The notes: a model not told the origin generated them from the sequence alone. A stretch of DNA of 64,000 nucleotides from Microbacterium trichothecenolyticum (GCF_000956465.1 NZ_JYJA01000036.1:226306-290305); one strand, 5' to 3'; numbered from the stretch's first letter, positions 8,716 to 18,529 are shown. A program made the numbers and translations.

Positions 8716-9847
8716 GCTGTCGTCGCAGCCCGTGCGGCTGCACCTGTACGCGGGACCCGCGATCGCCGTGCCGGCTCCGCAGTCGCTCGTGGAGGCGCTG
8801 CGCGAGGTGACGATCGAGAACGGCTCGGGCGACACCCAGAGCGGGTTCGAGCTCGTCTTCGATGTGCCCAAGAAGTCGCCCCTCTCGACGCTGTTCCTCC
8901 TCACCGGGGGCGTCTCGATCCCGCTCCTGCGCATCGTCCTCGCCGTGACGATCGGCGGGTCGACGGAGGTCCTCGCCGACGGCGTGATGACCGACCACGA
9001 GTTCAAGACCGACGGGACGACCGCAACGCTGCACGTCAAGGGCAAGGACCTCACCGCCGTCATGGACATCTTCGAACTCGACGGCATCCCCTACCCCGCG
9101 ATGCCCGTCGCGGTGCGCGCGCTCGCCGTGCTCGCGAAGTACGCGGCGCTCGGCGTCGCGCCCCTGGTCATCCCCGCGCTCGTCGAGGACCCGCCGATCC
9201 CTACCGAGAAGATCCCCCGCCACCAGGGCACGGACTACGCGTACCTCAGGAGCCTCGCGCACGAGGCGGGCTACGTCTTCTACATCGACCCCGGTCCAGT
9301 CCCGGGCCTGAGCAAGGCCTACTGGGGACCGGAGGTGCGTCTCGGCATCCCGCAGCGCGCGCTCGACGGCGGGCTCGACGGCCCGCACGACAACGTGACC
9401 GGGCTGAACTTCACGCTCAACAAGGAGGCGAAGGAGCTGCCGGTCGTGACGGTGCACGAGCCCTGGAGCAAGGCGCCGATCCCGATCCCCATCCCCGACA
9501 TCAATCCGCTTCGACCCATGCTCGGCCTCGTGCCGCCGCTTCCGCCGAAGCTCACCTTCCTGCCCGGCACGGCGAAGCTCAGCGCCCCGGCGGCGATCAT
9601 GAAGGGCATCGCGTACGCGGGGCAGCACGACGACATGGTCACCGGCACCGGTCAGCTCGATGTCGCCCGCTACGGCCGCGTGCTCAGATCGCGCGGGCTC
9701 GTGGGGGTGCGCGGCGCCGGCGACGCCTTCAACGGGCTCTACTACGTGAGCAGCGTCACCCACAAGATCGCGCGCGGCAGCTACACGCAGTCGTTCACCC
9801 TCGCCCGCAACGCCCTTCTGTCCACCGTCCCGGAGGTGCCCGTATGA
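8708..9847 (+). CDS. Hub protein, gpD/gp27-like half of a split VgrG (Pvc8-like)
   Basis: This 379-aa protein matches late-control-D/gp27 type hub proteins: an N-terminal beta-rich start (VRLHLYAGPAIAVPAPQSLV), a DHEFKTDGTTATLHVKGKDL segment and a LAHEAGYVFYIDPGP segment, which is the usual order of these trimeric hubs. The C-terminal region has NGLYYVSSVTHKIARGSYTQ, common at the end of gp27-like domains. It lacks the OB-fold and spike portion, which the next gene supplies. It overlaps that gene by ATGA. Confidence 0.82.
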   Translation: MAELSSQPVRLHLYAGPAIAVPAPQSLVEALREVTIENGSGDTQSGFELVFDVPKKSPLSTLFLLTGGVSIPLLRIVLAVTIGGSTEVLADGVMTDHEFKTDGTTATLHVKGKDLTAVMDIFELDGIPYPAMPVAVRALAVLAKYAALGVAPLVIPALVEDPPIPTEKIPRHQGTDYAYLRSLAHEAGYVFYIDPGPVPGLSKAYWGPEVRLGIPQRALDGGLDGPHDNVTGLNFTLNKEAKELPVVTVHEPWSKAPIPIPIPDINPLRPMLGLVPPLPPKLTFLPGTAKLSAPAAIMKGIAYAGQHDDMVTGTGQLDVARYGRVLRSRGLVGVRGAGDAFNGLYYVSSVTHKIARGSYTQSFTLARNALLSTVPEVPV

Positions 9848-10371
9848 GCGACACAGAGACCGCCGTCGCCACCAAGAAGCTCTTCGGCAAATACCGGGGG
9901 ACGTGCGTCAACAACATCGACCCGATGCAGATGGGGCGCATCCAGGTGCTCGTCCCGTCGATCGGCATCCCGCCGAGCTCGTGGGCGATGCCGTGCCTGC
10001 CCGTCACCGGCACCCAGACCGGCGTCTTCACCGTCCCGGCCATCGGGGCGGGCGTCTGGGTGGAGTTCGAGGGCGGCGACCCCGACTACCCGGTCTGGGT
10101 CGGCGGCTTCTACTCCCCCGCCGATGTGCCGGCAGCCGCGCGCATCGTGCCGCCCGGGGTGTCGGGCCTCACCTTCCAGACGCTGCTGAGCAACTCGATC
10201 ACCATCAGCGACACGCCGGGGCCCACCGGCGGCATCCTCATCAAGACCACGACCGGCGCGATGATCTCGGTCAGCGACGTCGGCATCACGATCAGCAACG
10301 GCAAGGGCGCCGTGATCTCGATGGTCGGTCCGACCGTCAGCATCAACGCGGGCGCCCTCACGGTGACGTAG
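9844..10371 (+). CDS. Baseplate assembly protein V / gp5-like OB-fold protein (second half of split VgrG)
   Basis: The 175-aa protein has the OB-fold signature of gpV/gp5 proteins: FGKYRGTCVNNIDPMQMGRI, then WAMPCLPVTG, GVWVEFEGGDPDYPVWVGGF and a short C-terminal repeat-like tail (GAMISVSDVGITISNGKGAV) that would form the first turns of the triple-stranded spike. It would sit below the gp27-like hub and carry the PAAR-like tip encoded next. The start at 9844 overlaps the previous stop. Confidence 0.85.
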   Translation: MSDTETAVATKKLFGKYRGTCVNNIDPMQMGRIQVLVPSIGIPPSSWAMPCLPVTGTQTGVFTVPAIGAGVWVEFEGGDPDYPVWVGGFYSPADVPAAARIVPPGVSGLTFQTLLSNSITISDTPGPTGGILIKTTTGAMISVSDVGITISNGKGAVISMVGPTVSINAGALTVT

Positions 10372-10379
10372 GAGGAAGG

Positions 10380-10697
10380 ATGCCGGGACCCGTGCTCACT
10401 CAGGCCTCTTCCGTGCTGTGCTCGCACGGCGGGGTGGCGACGGCGGTGTCGCCCTTCCCGCGGGTGCTGGTGGCGGGCGCGCCCGTCGTCACGCTCGCGA
10501 CGCAGTACGCGATCGCGGGATGCTCCCTCTCGACGTCGTCGGGCCCGTTCGACGTCAGCGGGCAATGGGTCGCCGGAGCCGTCCGGGTGCTGGCGGGCGG
10601 AGTCCCCGTCGCCGTAGCGACCGGGTCGTCCCTCACCGTCGCGACCGGCGCGCCGCTGATCCCGGGCGCCGTGCAGCCGAGGGTGGTCGCGTCATGA
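10380..10697 (+). CDS. PAAR-like spike-tip protein (Pvc10-like)
   Basis: The 105-aa protein is Gly/Val/Ala/Pro-rich with CSHGG near residue 18 and IAGCSLS near residue 47, spaced like the metal-binding Cys/His of PAAR-like tips. It should sharpen the end of the spike formed by the gpV-like protein. A strong ribosome binding site (AGGAGG at 10370-10375) precedes the ATG, which is needed because this is one of the few genes here that does not overlap its predecessor. It overlaps the gp25-like gene by ATGA. Confidence 0.78.
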   Translation: MPGPVLTQASSVLCSHGGVATAVSPFPRVLVAGAPVVTLATQYAIAGCSLSTSSGPFDVSGQWVAGAVRVLAGGVPVAVATGSSLTVATGAPLIPGAVQPRVVAS

Positions 10698-11068
10698 GCG
10701 GTACCCTCGACTTCCCGTGGGCCGTGGACGGCACCGGGCGCACGGCGACCACCGGCCGCGACGAGCACGTGCGCGACCTGATCGAGCAGGTGCTGCTCAC
10801 CTCCCCCGGCGAGCGCGTCATGCGGCCCGAGTTCGGAGCGGGGCTGCTCGCGCAGGTCTTCGCACCCGGCGGACCGGAAGCGGCCGCGGCATCCCAGTTC
10901 CTGATCCAGGCATCGCTTGAGCGCGAGCTCGCGAACGTCATCGCGATCGAGTCGGTCGAGGTCGAAGCTCGCGACGCAGCCCTCGTCGCGACGATCGCGT
11001 ACGTCGTGCGGGCGACCGGATCGCACGAGGTGCAGACATTCCGCACCCCGCCGGGGGTGTCGCCATGA
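10694..11068 (+). CDS. gp25-like baseplate wedge protein (Pvc9-like)
   Basis: The 124-aa protein has the typical order of the gp25/GpW family: LDFPWAVDGTGRTA, a central LIEQVLLTSPGERVMRPEFG and a final EVEARDAALVATIAYVVRAT strand. The EPR-like core motif appears as MRPEFGAGL. In contractile tails this protein starts sheath polymerisation and joins the wedge to the hub. It overlaps both neighbours by four bases. Confidence 0.9.
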   Translation: MSGTLDFPWAVDGTGRTATTGRDEHVRDLIEQVLLTSPGERVMRPEFGAGLLAQVFAPGGPEAAAASQFLIQASLERELANVIAIESVEVEARDAALVATIAYVVRATGSHEVQTFRTPPGVSP

Positions 11069-13788
11069 CCTGTTACACGTGCGGCGATCAGCGCCGCCTC
11101 ATGGCGGTGAAGCTCGCGGGGGTGCTCAACGGCATCGAGTTCCTCGAGGTGCGCGACCACGAGGAATCCGTGGCCGACCTGCGCCAGCGGACGCTCGTCG
11201 TCCGCCTGCTGCTGCCGGTGCCGGCGGGTCTCGACCGCACGTGGATCGCGCTCGAAGGCGGCGAGCGCATCCGCCCGGTCGCCGTGGAGTGGGCGAAGGC
11301 CGGCACGGACCTCACCGGCTCCGAGCTCGGCCTCATCGACGGGTACGACGACCCCGCGACGCTGCTCGTCGTGCGCACGGCACGGTGGGGCGACTTCTCC
11401 CTCTATACGCTCCGCCTGCGCACGCCCGGAACCACCGACCCGCCGACGGGCTTCGACCCGCTGCTGGCAGGTGTGCCCTTCTCGTTCAAGGTGGAGTGCC
11501 CGAGCGACCTCGACTGCCTCCAGCCGTGCACCTGCCCGGCTGGTGTGCACCACCCGCCGCCGATCGACTACCTCGCGAAGGACTACCAGGGCTTCCGCCG
11601 AGTCATGCTCGAGCGGATGGCGCTGCTCGCACCGGGATGGACGGAGAGGTCGTCTGCCGACATCGGCGTCATGCTCGTCGAGCTGCTCGCCTACGCCGCC
11701 GACGAGCTGTCGTATCGGCAGGACGCCGTGGCGACCGAGGCCTACCTCGGAACTGCCCGCAGCCGCATCTCACTTCGACGCCACGCGCGCCTCGTCGACT
11801 ACCGCGTGCACGACGGCGCGAGCGCCCGGGTGTGGGCGCGGCTCCTCGTGGGCGAGGGCGCCGTCGACGTCCCTCTCGCGGCGGGCACGCGGCTGCTCAC
11901 GCGCGTTCCCGGAGTCGACGACCAGCGGCTGGAGAAGGACACGCGCGACTACGAGCGGGTCATCGACGCGCAGCCTGTCGAGTTCCAGACCGTGCACGGC
12001 GCGCTGCTCGACCACGACCTCTCCGAGCTGCGCTTCTGGACCTGGGGGCGCCTCGACGAGACACTGAAGCCCGGGACGACATCGGCGACGCTGCGGGGCG
12101 ATCACCCTGCGCTGCGCGCGGGCGAGGTGCTCGTGCTCGCCGAGACCGTCTCCCCCTCGACGCGCGTCGCGGCGGATGCCGACCCCCGTCGCCGTTTCGC
12201 CGTGCGACTGGTCGAGGTGCGGGCGTCGAAGGACCCCTCCGGCACCCTCTTCGACAGCGGCGAGGAGGACGTCACCGAGATCCGCTGGCACGAGGAGGAT
12301 GCCCTTCCCGCCGCGCTGTGCATCGCCGTGGACGGGATCGAGACCGCGGTCGCGTGGGGCAACATCGTGCTCGCCGACCACGGGGCGACCGTCGCCGGCG
12401 AGAGCGGAGACGGCGAGCCGCTGGGGGCCGTGCCGCTCTCGCGACTCGTGCGGGTCGCCGCCGACTGCGACGACGAGGGCGGACGCATTCCCGCCCGGTA
12501 CCACCCTTCGCTGATGCAGTCGCCGCTCACGCGCACCGTCGTCCACGATCGCGAGGTGCTCGCGACGGCCCCGTTCACCGCGGCTCTGGAGGCGGAGCTG
12601 CAGGGCAGCGCGTCGAAGGATGGGCTGCAGGCGCTCTTCGCCGCCGCGGGCATCGCGCAGATCGGCGACGAGGCCATCGTGCGGGGATCAGGGATGCTGC
12701 ACTCCCTGAGCTTCGGCGGGCGCGCCTGGCTGCTGCGCGAGAACGTCACCGACGACACGCTCGAGGTGCTCGAGGAATGGGAGTCGGCCTCTGCGGTCCG
12801 CTCGGGCGATCTCCGGTCCGCGGCGCCGGCGGTGACGCTCACGGGCGAAGAGCCCGGCGGCGCCGGGCACGAGTGGCATCCGAGCCCCGATCTCATCGCG
12901 AGCGACGGCGAGCACCGCGCGTTCGTGGTCGAGCAGGAGCACGACGGGACGGTGCTGCTGAGGTTCGGCGACGACGAGCACGGCGCCCGGCCACCGGAGC
13001 GCACCGCGTTCCGCGCGACCTACCGCGTCGGCAACGGCGTCGCCGGCAACATCGGGCGCGAGAGCCTCGCCTACCTCGTCGGGGACGAGAACGACGTCGT
13101 CGGGGTCGTGAACCCGATGGCGGCGTTCGGCGGCGTGGACGCCGAGACCGGGGACGAGATCCGGCGCGACGCCCCGGCGACCCTGTCGATCCAGGAACGG
13201 GCGGTGACGACCTCGGACTACGCGGCCAAGGCGCAGCTGCATCCCGGAGTCGAGAAGGCTGAGGCGACATTCCGCTGGACCGGGTCGTGGCACACGGTGT
13301 TCGTCACGGCGGATCGCCGGGGCGGACGCGGGGTCGACGCCGGGTTCGAGGCGGCCTTGCGCGCGCAGCTCGAGCGCTACCGCATGGCGGGGTACGACCT
13401 CGAGGTCGACGGGCCGGCGTTCGTGCCGCTCGACGTCTCGCTGTTCGTGTGCGTCGAGCACGGCCACCACCGTTCCTCGGTCGCCCGCGAGCTGCGGTCG
13501 GCACTGTCGGACGCGGTACTGCCCGACGGGCGGTTGGGGTTGTTCCACCCCGACCGCTTCACGTTCGGCAGGCCCGTCTACCTCTCGACGATCCTCGCGG
13601 CCGCTCACGCGGTGCCGGGCGTCGAGTCCGTGGAGGTCCTGAGCTTCCAACGACAGCACGAGCCGTGGTCGAACGGCATCGATTCCGGCGTCCTGCCGAT
13701 GGGGCGCCTCGAGATCGCGAGGCTCGACGACGATCCCGACTTCCCCGAGCGCGGGGTGCTCGCGCTGACCTACGGAGGCGGATCATGA
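11065..13788 (+). CDS. Baseplate J-like wedge protein 1 (Pvc11-like)
   Basis: The 907-aa protein is a large J-type baseplate component. Visible signatures are IDYLAKDYQGFRRVMLERM near residue 170, VELLAYAADELSYRQDAVA near residue 210, TAYRVGNGVAGNIG-type text near residue 655 and TTSDYAAKAQLHPGVEKAEA near residue 715. It also carries cysteines: MTCYTCG at the start and Cys145, 151, 155 and 157 just before the IDYLAKDY segment, perhaps a metal or disulphide site. J-type proteins form the wedges that change shape when the particle fires. It overlaps both neighbours by four bases. Confidence 0.88.
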   Translation: MTCYTCGDQRRLMAVKLAGVLNGIEFLEVRDHEESVADLRQRTLVVRLLLPVPAGLDRTWIALEGGERIRPVAVEWAKAGTDLTGSELGLIDGYDDPATLLVVRTARWGDFSLYTLRLRTPGTTDPPTGFDPLLAGVPFSFKVECPSDLDCLQPCTCPAGVHHPPPIDYLAKDYQGFRRVMLERMALLAPGWTERSSADIGVMLVELLAYAADELSYRQDAVATEAYLGTARSRISLRRHARLVDYRVHDGASARVWARLLVGEGAVDVPLAAGTRLLTRVPGVDDQRLEKDTRDYERVIDAQPVEFQTVHGALLDHDLSELRFWTWGRLDETLKPGTTSATLRGDHPALRAGEVLVLAETVSPSTRVAADADPRRRFAVRLVEVRASKDPSGTLFDSGEEDVTEIRWHEEDALPAALCIAVDGIETAVAWGNIVLADHGATVAGESGDGEPLGAVPLSRLVRVAADCDDEGGRIPARYHPSLMQSPLTRTVVHDREVLATAPFTAALEAELQGSASKDGLQALFAAAGIAQIGDEAIVRGSGMLHSLSFGGRAWLLRENVTDDTLEVLEEWESASAVRSGDLRSAAPAVTLTGEEPGGAGHEWHPSPDLIASDGEHRAFVVEQEHDGTVLLRFGDDEHGARPPERTAFRATYRVGNGVAGNIGRESLAYLVGDENDVVGVVNPMAAFGGVDAETGDEIRRDAPATLSIQERAVTTSDYAAKAQLHPGVEKAEATFRWTGSWHTVFVTADRRGGRGVDAGFEAALRAQLERYRMAGYDLEVDGPAFVPLDVSLFVCVEHGHHRSSVARELRSALSDAVLPDGRLGLFHPDRFTFGRPVYLSTILAAAHAVPGVESVEVLSFQRQHEPWSNGIDSGVLPMGRLEIARLDDDPDFPERGVLALTYGGGS

Positions 13789-16334
13789 GCGCCCACCGCT
13801 CGGCCTGCGGCTGCGCCGCGTGCCGTGCGGCTGCTGCACCGCCGCTGCCGGTCGCCAACCGTCCGGGCCTGCGTTCCATCCGGTACCGGTCGGGCACGCA
13901 CGGCGACTTCCTCTCGGCCATGATCGCAGGGCTCTCCCGCGACACCAGTCCGCCGACACAGGCGATCCCTCCCGCCATCGACCCGCCCCAGCCGCACGAG
14001 GCGCGGCCGGCGCTGCGGGGGCTGCGCACACGCGACGCCGACGACGCGACCGTCGCGCTCCTCGACGCGTTCGCCGTGACCGCCGACATCCTCACGTTCT
14101 ACACGGAGCGCCTCGCGAACGAGGCGTATCTCGGCACCGCGACCGAGCGCACGTCGCTGCAGGAGCTCGGCGCCCTCGTCGCGTATCGCCTCGGTCGCGG
14201 TGCGGCCGCCGAGGTCGCCCTCGCGTTCTCGCTCGAGAAGCCGCCGGCACCCCTGCCCGAGTCGATGAAGGATCCCGGGATCGCTCCGCCCGCCGTGCCC
14301 ACCGCGCTCACGCTGCCCGTCGGGCTTCGGGTGCAGAGCGTGCCGGGGCCGGACGAAAGACCGCAGACGTTCGAGACCGTCGAGCAGATCGAGGCGCGCC
14401 CCGAGTGGAACGCCCTGCCCGTCGTGCCGACCCTCCCCTTCCCCCAGGTGGCCGCGCCGACAGAGGCGTGGTTCGAAGGCACCACCCTGGGGCTCGCGCG
14501 TGGCGACGCGCTCCTGTTCACGGGACCGGAGCTCGGCACCGAATGGGACCTTCGCAGCCTCGACTCCGTCGAGGTCATCGAGAAGGCCGGCGTGACGCAC
14601 GTCACGTGGTCCGGCGGCGTCGCGTCCACCATGCCGCCGTCGATGCCGATCACCGACTTGCGGGTGTTCGTGTTCCGCCGCCGGTTCGCGGTCTTCGCCC
14701 ACAACGCTCCCGTCTGGGTGCTCGCCGACCCCGAGGCCGACCCGCCGACGTACCTCAATCCCGACACCGACAGCGGTTTCCTCGCGACCACGTCCTCCGG
14801 CGACACGACCTCCACGTTCCTCGACGGCGCCCACCCGGAGATCCCGATCGGGTCGTGGCTCGTGCTCGACGCGGCGGCGACCAACGGCCGGTTCCGCGTC
14901 GCGAGCGTGCGGGAGGCCTCGCTCGCGATCTGGGGCGTCTCCGGCAGGACGACGGCACTCGGCCTGACAGGACCCGCTCTGGGCGTCGACCTCTCCCCGC
15001 GTGACGTGACGGTGCTCGCCGTCCCCGAGCCGCTCACGCTCGCCGGGGTTCCGGTCACCTCCGCGATCGCGGGCACGACGATCCTCGTCGACGGAGACGC
15101 GCACGAGATGGTCGCGGGACGCACCGTGATCCTGTCGGGGACGGATGCCGCGGGCACGACGGTCAGCGAGCCGGTCGTGGTCGCATCCGCCGAGCCCGTC
15201 CCCAGCGGCAGAACGCTTCTGACGCTCGCGTCCGCGCCGACGATCGCCCCCACCCGCTCATCCGCCGTCGTCTTCGGCAATGCCGCCCGCGCGACGCACG
15301 GCGAGACCGTGACGCAGCTTCTCGGCTCGGGCGACGCCCGCGTGCCGTTCGCCGCGTACCGCCTGCAGCAGTCCCCCCTCACCTTCGTCCGTGCCGAGAC
15401 ACCGCGGGGCACCGCGTCGACCCTCGAGGTGCGCGTCGACGACGTGCGCTGGACCGAGGTTGCGACGACGGCCACCGCCGGGGCGACCGATCGCGTGTAC
15501 GAGACGCGGGACGACCCGGACGGCGGGATCAGCGTCGTGTTCGGCGACGGCGTCCACGGCGCGCGGCCATCGACGGGATCGACGAACGTGCGTGCCCGCC
15601 ACCGCAAGGGCGTCGGCGCGGCGGGCAACGTCCGCAAGGACCAGCTGGGCATCGCCCTCGACCGACCGCTCGGCCTCAAGGGCGTGACGAACCCCGCACC
15701 CGCCGTCGGCGGCGTCGATCCCGAGACAGAGGCCGACGCACGGCGGGCCATCCCGATCCCCGTGCGCACCCTCGGCCGCACGGTGTCGCTCGTGGACTAC
15801 GCCGACTTCTCGCTCGCATTCGCCGGCATCGGCAAGGCACGGGCGGACGTGCTGCCGGCGAATGTCGGACCACTCATCGTGGTGACGGTGACGGATGCTG
15901 CGGGCGCGGCGCCGCCCCTGCAGATCGTCGAGCGGCTCGAGCGCGAACTCCGGCGCTGGGGCGATCCGCTCGTGAGGGTCGCGGTCGTGCCCGTCCGGCT
16001 GGTGGACTTCCGGATCGCCCTCAAGGTCGACACCGACCCCGATCGTGAGCGCGGGAAGGTGCTCGTGTCGCTCGAGCGTGCTCTGCGCGACACTTTCGGC
16101 GCGGTCGCCCGGGAGCTGGGCGATCCGGTTCATGCCTCCGAGCTCGTCGCGGTCGCCGCATCCGTCGTCGGCGTGGTCGGGATCGATCTCGACCAGTTCC
16201 ACCGCGGGACCGCACCGGGCCTCGCCAAGCGCCTGGTCGCGGCATCCGCTGCTCTCGCGGTGCCCAGTCCGCTCGGCGCCGAGCTGCTGGCGCTCTCGGC
16301 CGACCCCTTCCCGCCCCTCCAGGAGATGCCATGA
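13785..16334 (+). CDS. Baseplate J-like wedge protein 2
   Basis: The 849-aa protein begins with a Cys-rich start (CGCAACRA) and then shows DILTFYTERLANEAYLGTAT near residue 100, LVAYRLGRGAAAEVALAFSL near residue 128, NVRARHRKGVGAAGNVRKDQ near residue 605 and VGGVDPETEADARRAIP near residue 643, all familiar from putative baseplate assembly proteins of eCIS and related tails. The middle third is a beta-rich insertion. It is the second of two J-type proteins in tandem, which probably form an asymmetric wedge dimer. It overlaps its neighbours by ATGA on both sides. Confidence 0.85.
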   Translation: MSAHRSACGCAACRAAAAPPLPVANRPGLRSIRYRSGTHGDFLSAMIAGLSRDTSPPTQAIPPAIDPPQPHEARPALRGLRTRDADDATVALLDAFAVTADILTFYTERLANEAYLGTATERTSLQELGALVAYRLGRGAAAEVALAFSLEKPPAPLPESMKDPGIAPPAVPTALTLPVGLRVQSVPGPDERPQTFETVEQIEARPEWNALPVVPTLPFPQVAAPTEAWFEGTTLGLARGDALLFTGPELGTEWDLRSLDSVEVIEKAGVTHVTWSGGVASTMPPSMPITDLRVFVFRRRFAVFAHNAPVWVLADPEADPPTYLNPDTDSGFLATTSSGDTTSTFLDGAHPEIPIGSWLVLDAAATNGRFRVASVREASLAIWGVSGRTTALGLTGPALGVDLSPRDVTVLAVPEPLTLAGVPVTSAIAGTTILVDGDAHEMVAGRTVILSGTDAAGTTVSEPVVVASAEPVPSGRTLLTLASAPTIAPTRSSAVVFGNAARATHGETVTQLLGSGDARVPFAAYRLQQSPLTFVRAETPRGTASTLEVRVDDVRWTEVATTATAGATDRVYETRDDPDGGISVVFGDGVHGARPSTGSTNVRARHRKGVGAAGNVRKDQLGIALDRPLGLKGVTNPAPAVGGVDPETEADARRAIPIPVRTLGRTVSLVDYADFSLAFAGIGKARADVLPANVGPLIVVTVTDAAGAAPPLQIVERLERELRRWGDPLVRVAVVPVRLVDFRIALKVDTDPDRERGKVLVSLERALRDTFGAVARELGDPVHASELVAVAASVVGVVGIDLDQFHRGTAPGLAKRLVAASAALAVPSPLGAELLALSADPFPPLQEMP

Positions 16335-18508
16335 CCGAGCCCGAGGCCGCAACGGCCGCCGCGCACCTCTGGCAGCTTCTGCCGGCGGTCTATCGCCTCC
16401 GCGACGGCGAGGCGGGAGGCGTGCTCGCCGAGCTCCTCGATGTCTTCGGCGATCAGCTCGAGGTGCTCGCAGAGGAGCTGGCGCAGCTGTACGACGACCA
16501 GTTCGTCGAGACGGCCGCGCCGTGGGCGACGCCGTACGTCGGCGGCGTCGTCGGGTACCGGCCGATCCACGGCGTCGTGCCCGAGGTGGTCTCGCCGCGC
16601 GCCGAGGTCGCGAACACGGTCGCCTATCGCCGTCGCAAAGGGACCGCCGCGGTGATCGAGCAGCTCGCCCGCGATGTCACCGGGTGGCCGGCCCGCGTCT
16701 ACGAGTCGTTCGAACGCGTCGCGACGACGCAGTACCTGAACCACACGCGTCCGCATGCGGCGGCGAGCGCGGGACTGCGGGAGCACGAAGCCCTCCACCA
16801 CGTCATGCAGCAGGGAGCCGCGTTCGACGACCTCGCGCACACGGCGCACGCCCGTCCCCTTGCTTCGACCTGGCGGGAGCGGCGGGGTCGCTACGGCATC
16901 GTGAAGGTGCCGATCTTCCTCTGGCGCACGCAGCCGGTGCTCATCGAGCGCTCGCCCCTCGCACCCGACCCCTCCGCCGATGGCCGCAGGTTCCGGTTCG
17001 ACCCGCTCGGCGCCGATGTGCGGCTGTTCAGCCAGCCACGGATCGAGACCGACATCGCGCACCTCGCGGAGCCGCCCGACGTGCCGCAGCCTCTCACCGT
17101 CCGGTGGGCGGCCGACCACGCACCCTCCGTCTACGGGCCGACGATGTCGCGGGCGCGCCGGTCGATCATTCTCGAACGGCAGACGGGTGGCGGCGAACCC
17201 GAGGCCATCCCGCTCGCGGTGATCCGATTCGCCGACCTCTCCGATGTGCCGGGCGGCGGCGGGGCATGGGCGCACGAGCCCGCGGCGGGCGACGTGCACA
17301 TCGACCCCTCGCTCGGCCGCGTCTGGTTCGGAGAGCCGTTCGGCGCCGACGAACGGGTGCTCGCGACCTTCTCGATCGGCATGGCGGTGCCCGTCGGGGC
17401 GGGCAACCGACGCCGGGGCGACGACCCGCTCCCCTTCCCCCGCCGCACGGCCTCGGCGGGCGGATCCCTGCAGGCCGAACTCGATCTCTCGCAAGAGGCG
17501 GGCACGGTTCTCATCGTCGACTCCGACCGCTACCCGCAGAGTGTGACGATCACCTCGCTCACGCCTGACCCGACGGCCGGCGACGACACGGCGGTGTGCC
17601 TCGCCGCCGACGCCGGCGCGCGGCCCTTGCTGGAGCTCTCGTCGCCGCTGAGGCTCGACATGGCGGCGAAGAGCACGGTGGTGCTCGACGGCCTGCTCAT
17701 CTCGGGTGCCCCCGTCGTGCTCGACGAGATCGACCCGCCCGATCGCGAGCCCCGCACCATCGTCATCCGCGACACGACGCTCGTTCCGGGCATCACCCGC
17801 ACGACCACCGGGGCGCCGGCCTCGCCCACCCGGGCGAGCCTGATCGTGCTCGACCCGTTCGCCTGCGTGCGGATCGAACGCAGCGTCGTCGGTCCGATCA
17901 TCGCGGTCGAGGGCGCGACGATCGAGATCGTCGACTCCATCGTGGACGCCTCGTCGCGGACCGGCGTTGCCGTCACCGGCCGCGACGGCACGTCGCCGCG
18001 CACGGTGTCGGCCGTCGCCGACTGGGAGACGGGCGACGGCACCGCGGCCGCCGGCGACCTCGACATCGTCGCGTCGACGATCGTCGGCAGCATCCGCTGC
18101 ATCCGATTGGATGCCTCGAACTCACTGCTGCTCGCGGCCCTGGCCGAGGATGATCCTCGGCCGCGCCCCGTGCACGCCGAGCGGACGCAGCAAGGGTGTG
18201 TGCGGTACTCCTTCCTGCCGGACGGGTCTCGCACCGGCCGACGTTTCCACTGCGCACCCCGTCCCGACGACCCCCTCGCGGTGCAGCGGGCCTCACGCCC
18301 GCGCTTCGGCTCGATGCGCTACGGCGACCACGACTACCTGCGGCTCCACGAGGGAACGCCCGACCGCATCCGGCTCGGCGCCGACGACGAGGGCGAGATG
18401 GGTGTGACGCACCGCCTCTACGCGCCCCAGCGCGAGACGAACCTGCGCATCCGCCTCGACGAGTACCTGCGGTTCGGCCTCGCGGCCGACCGCATCTTCG
18501 CGACATGA
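16331..18508 (+). CDS. Tail protein I-type baseplate protein with beta-helix region (Pvc12-like position)
   Basis: The 725-aa protein opens with a tail-protein-I type domain (LLPAVYRLRDGEAGGVLAEL, then YRRRKGTAAVIEQLARDVTG). Residues of roughly 390 to 600 alternate short hydrophobic strands and turns, such as STVVLDGLLISGAPVVLDEI and ATIEIVDSIVDASSRTGVAV, suggesting a right-handed beta-helix. The C-terminal 60 residues contain GADDEGEMGVTHRLYAPQRE and LRIRLDEYLRFGL, an ending I recall from tail proteins in other actinobacterial eCIS clusters. The position after two J-type genes fits an Afp12/gpI-like wedge protein. A 21-base gap follows. Confidence 0.8.
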   Translation: MTEPEAATAAAHLWQLLPAVYRLRDGEAGGVLAELLDVFGDQLEVLAEELAQLYDDQFVETAAPWATPYVGGVVGYRPIHGVVPEVVSPRAEVANTVAYRRRKGTAAVIEQLARDVTGWPARVYESFERVATTQYLNHTRPHAAASAGLREHEALHHVMQQGAAFDDLAHTAHARPLASTWRERRGRYGIVKVPIFLWRTQPVLIERSPLAPDPSADGRRFRFDPLGADVRLFSQPRIETDIAHLAEPPDVPQPLTVRWAADHAPSVYGPTMSRARRSIILERQTGGGEPEAIPLAVIRFADLSDVPGGGGAWAHEPAAGDVHIDPSLGRVWFGEPFGADERVLATFSIGMAVPVGAGNRRRGDDPLPFPRRTASAGGSLQAELDLSQEAGTVLIVDSDRYPQSVTITSLTPDPTAGDDTAVCLAADAGARPLLELSSPLRLDMAAKSTVVLDGLLISGAPVVLDEIDPPDREPRTIVIRDTTLVPGITRTTTGAPASPTRASLIVLDPFACVRIERSVVGPIIAVEGATIEIVDSIVDASSRTGVAVTGRDGTSPRTVSAVADWETGDGTAAAGDLDIVASTIVGSIRCIRLDASNSLLLAALAEDDPRPRPVHAERTQQGCVRYSFLPDGSRTGRRFHCAPRPDDPLAVQRASRPRFGSMRYGDHDYLRLHEGTPDRIRLGADDEGEMGVTHRLYAPQRETNLRIRLDEYLRFGLAADRIFAT

Positions 18509-18529
18509 ACACGGGAAGAGGACGAACTG

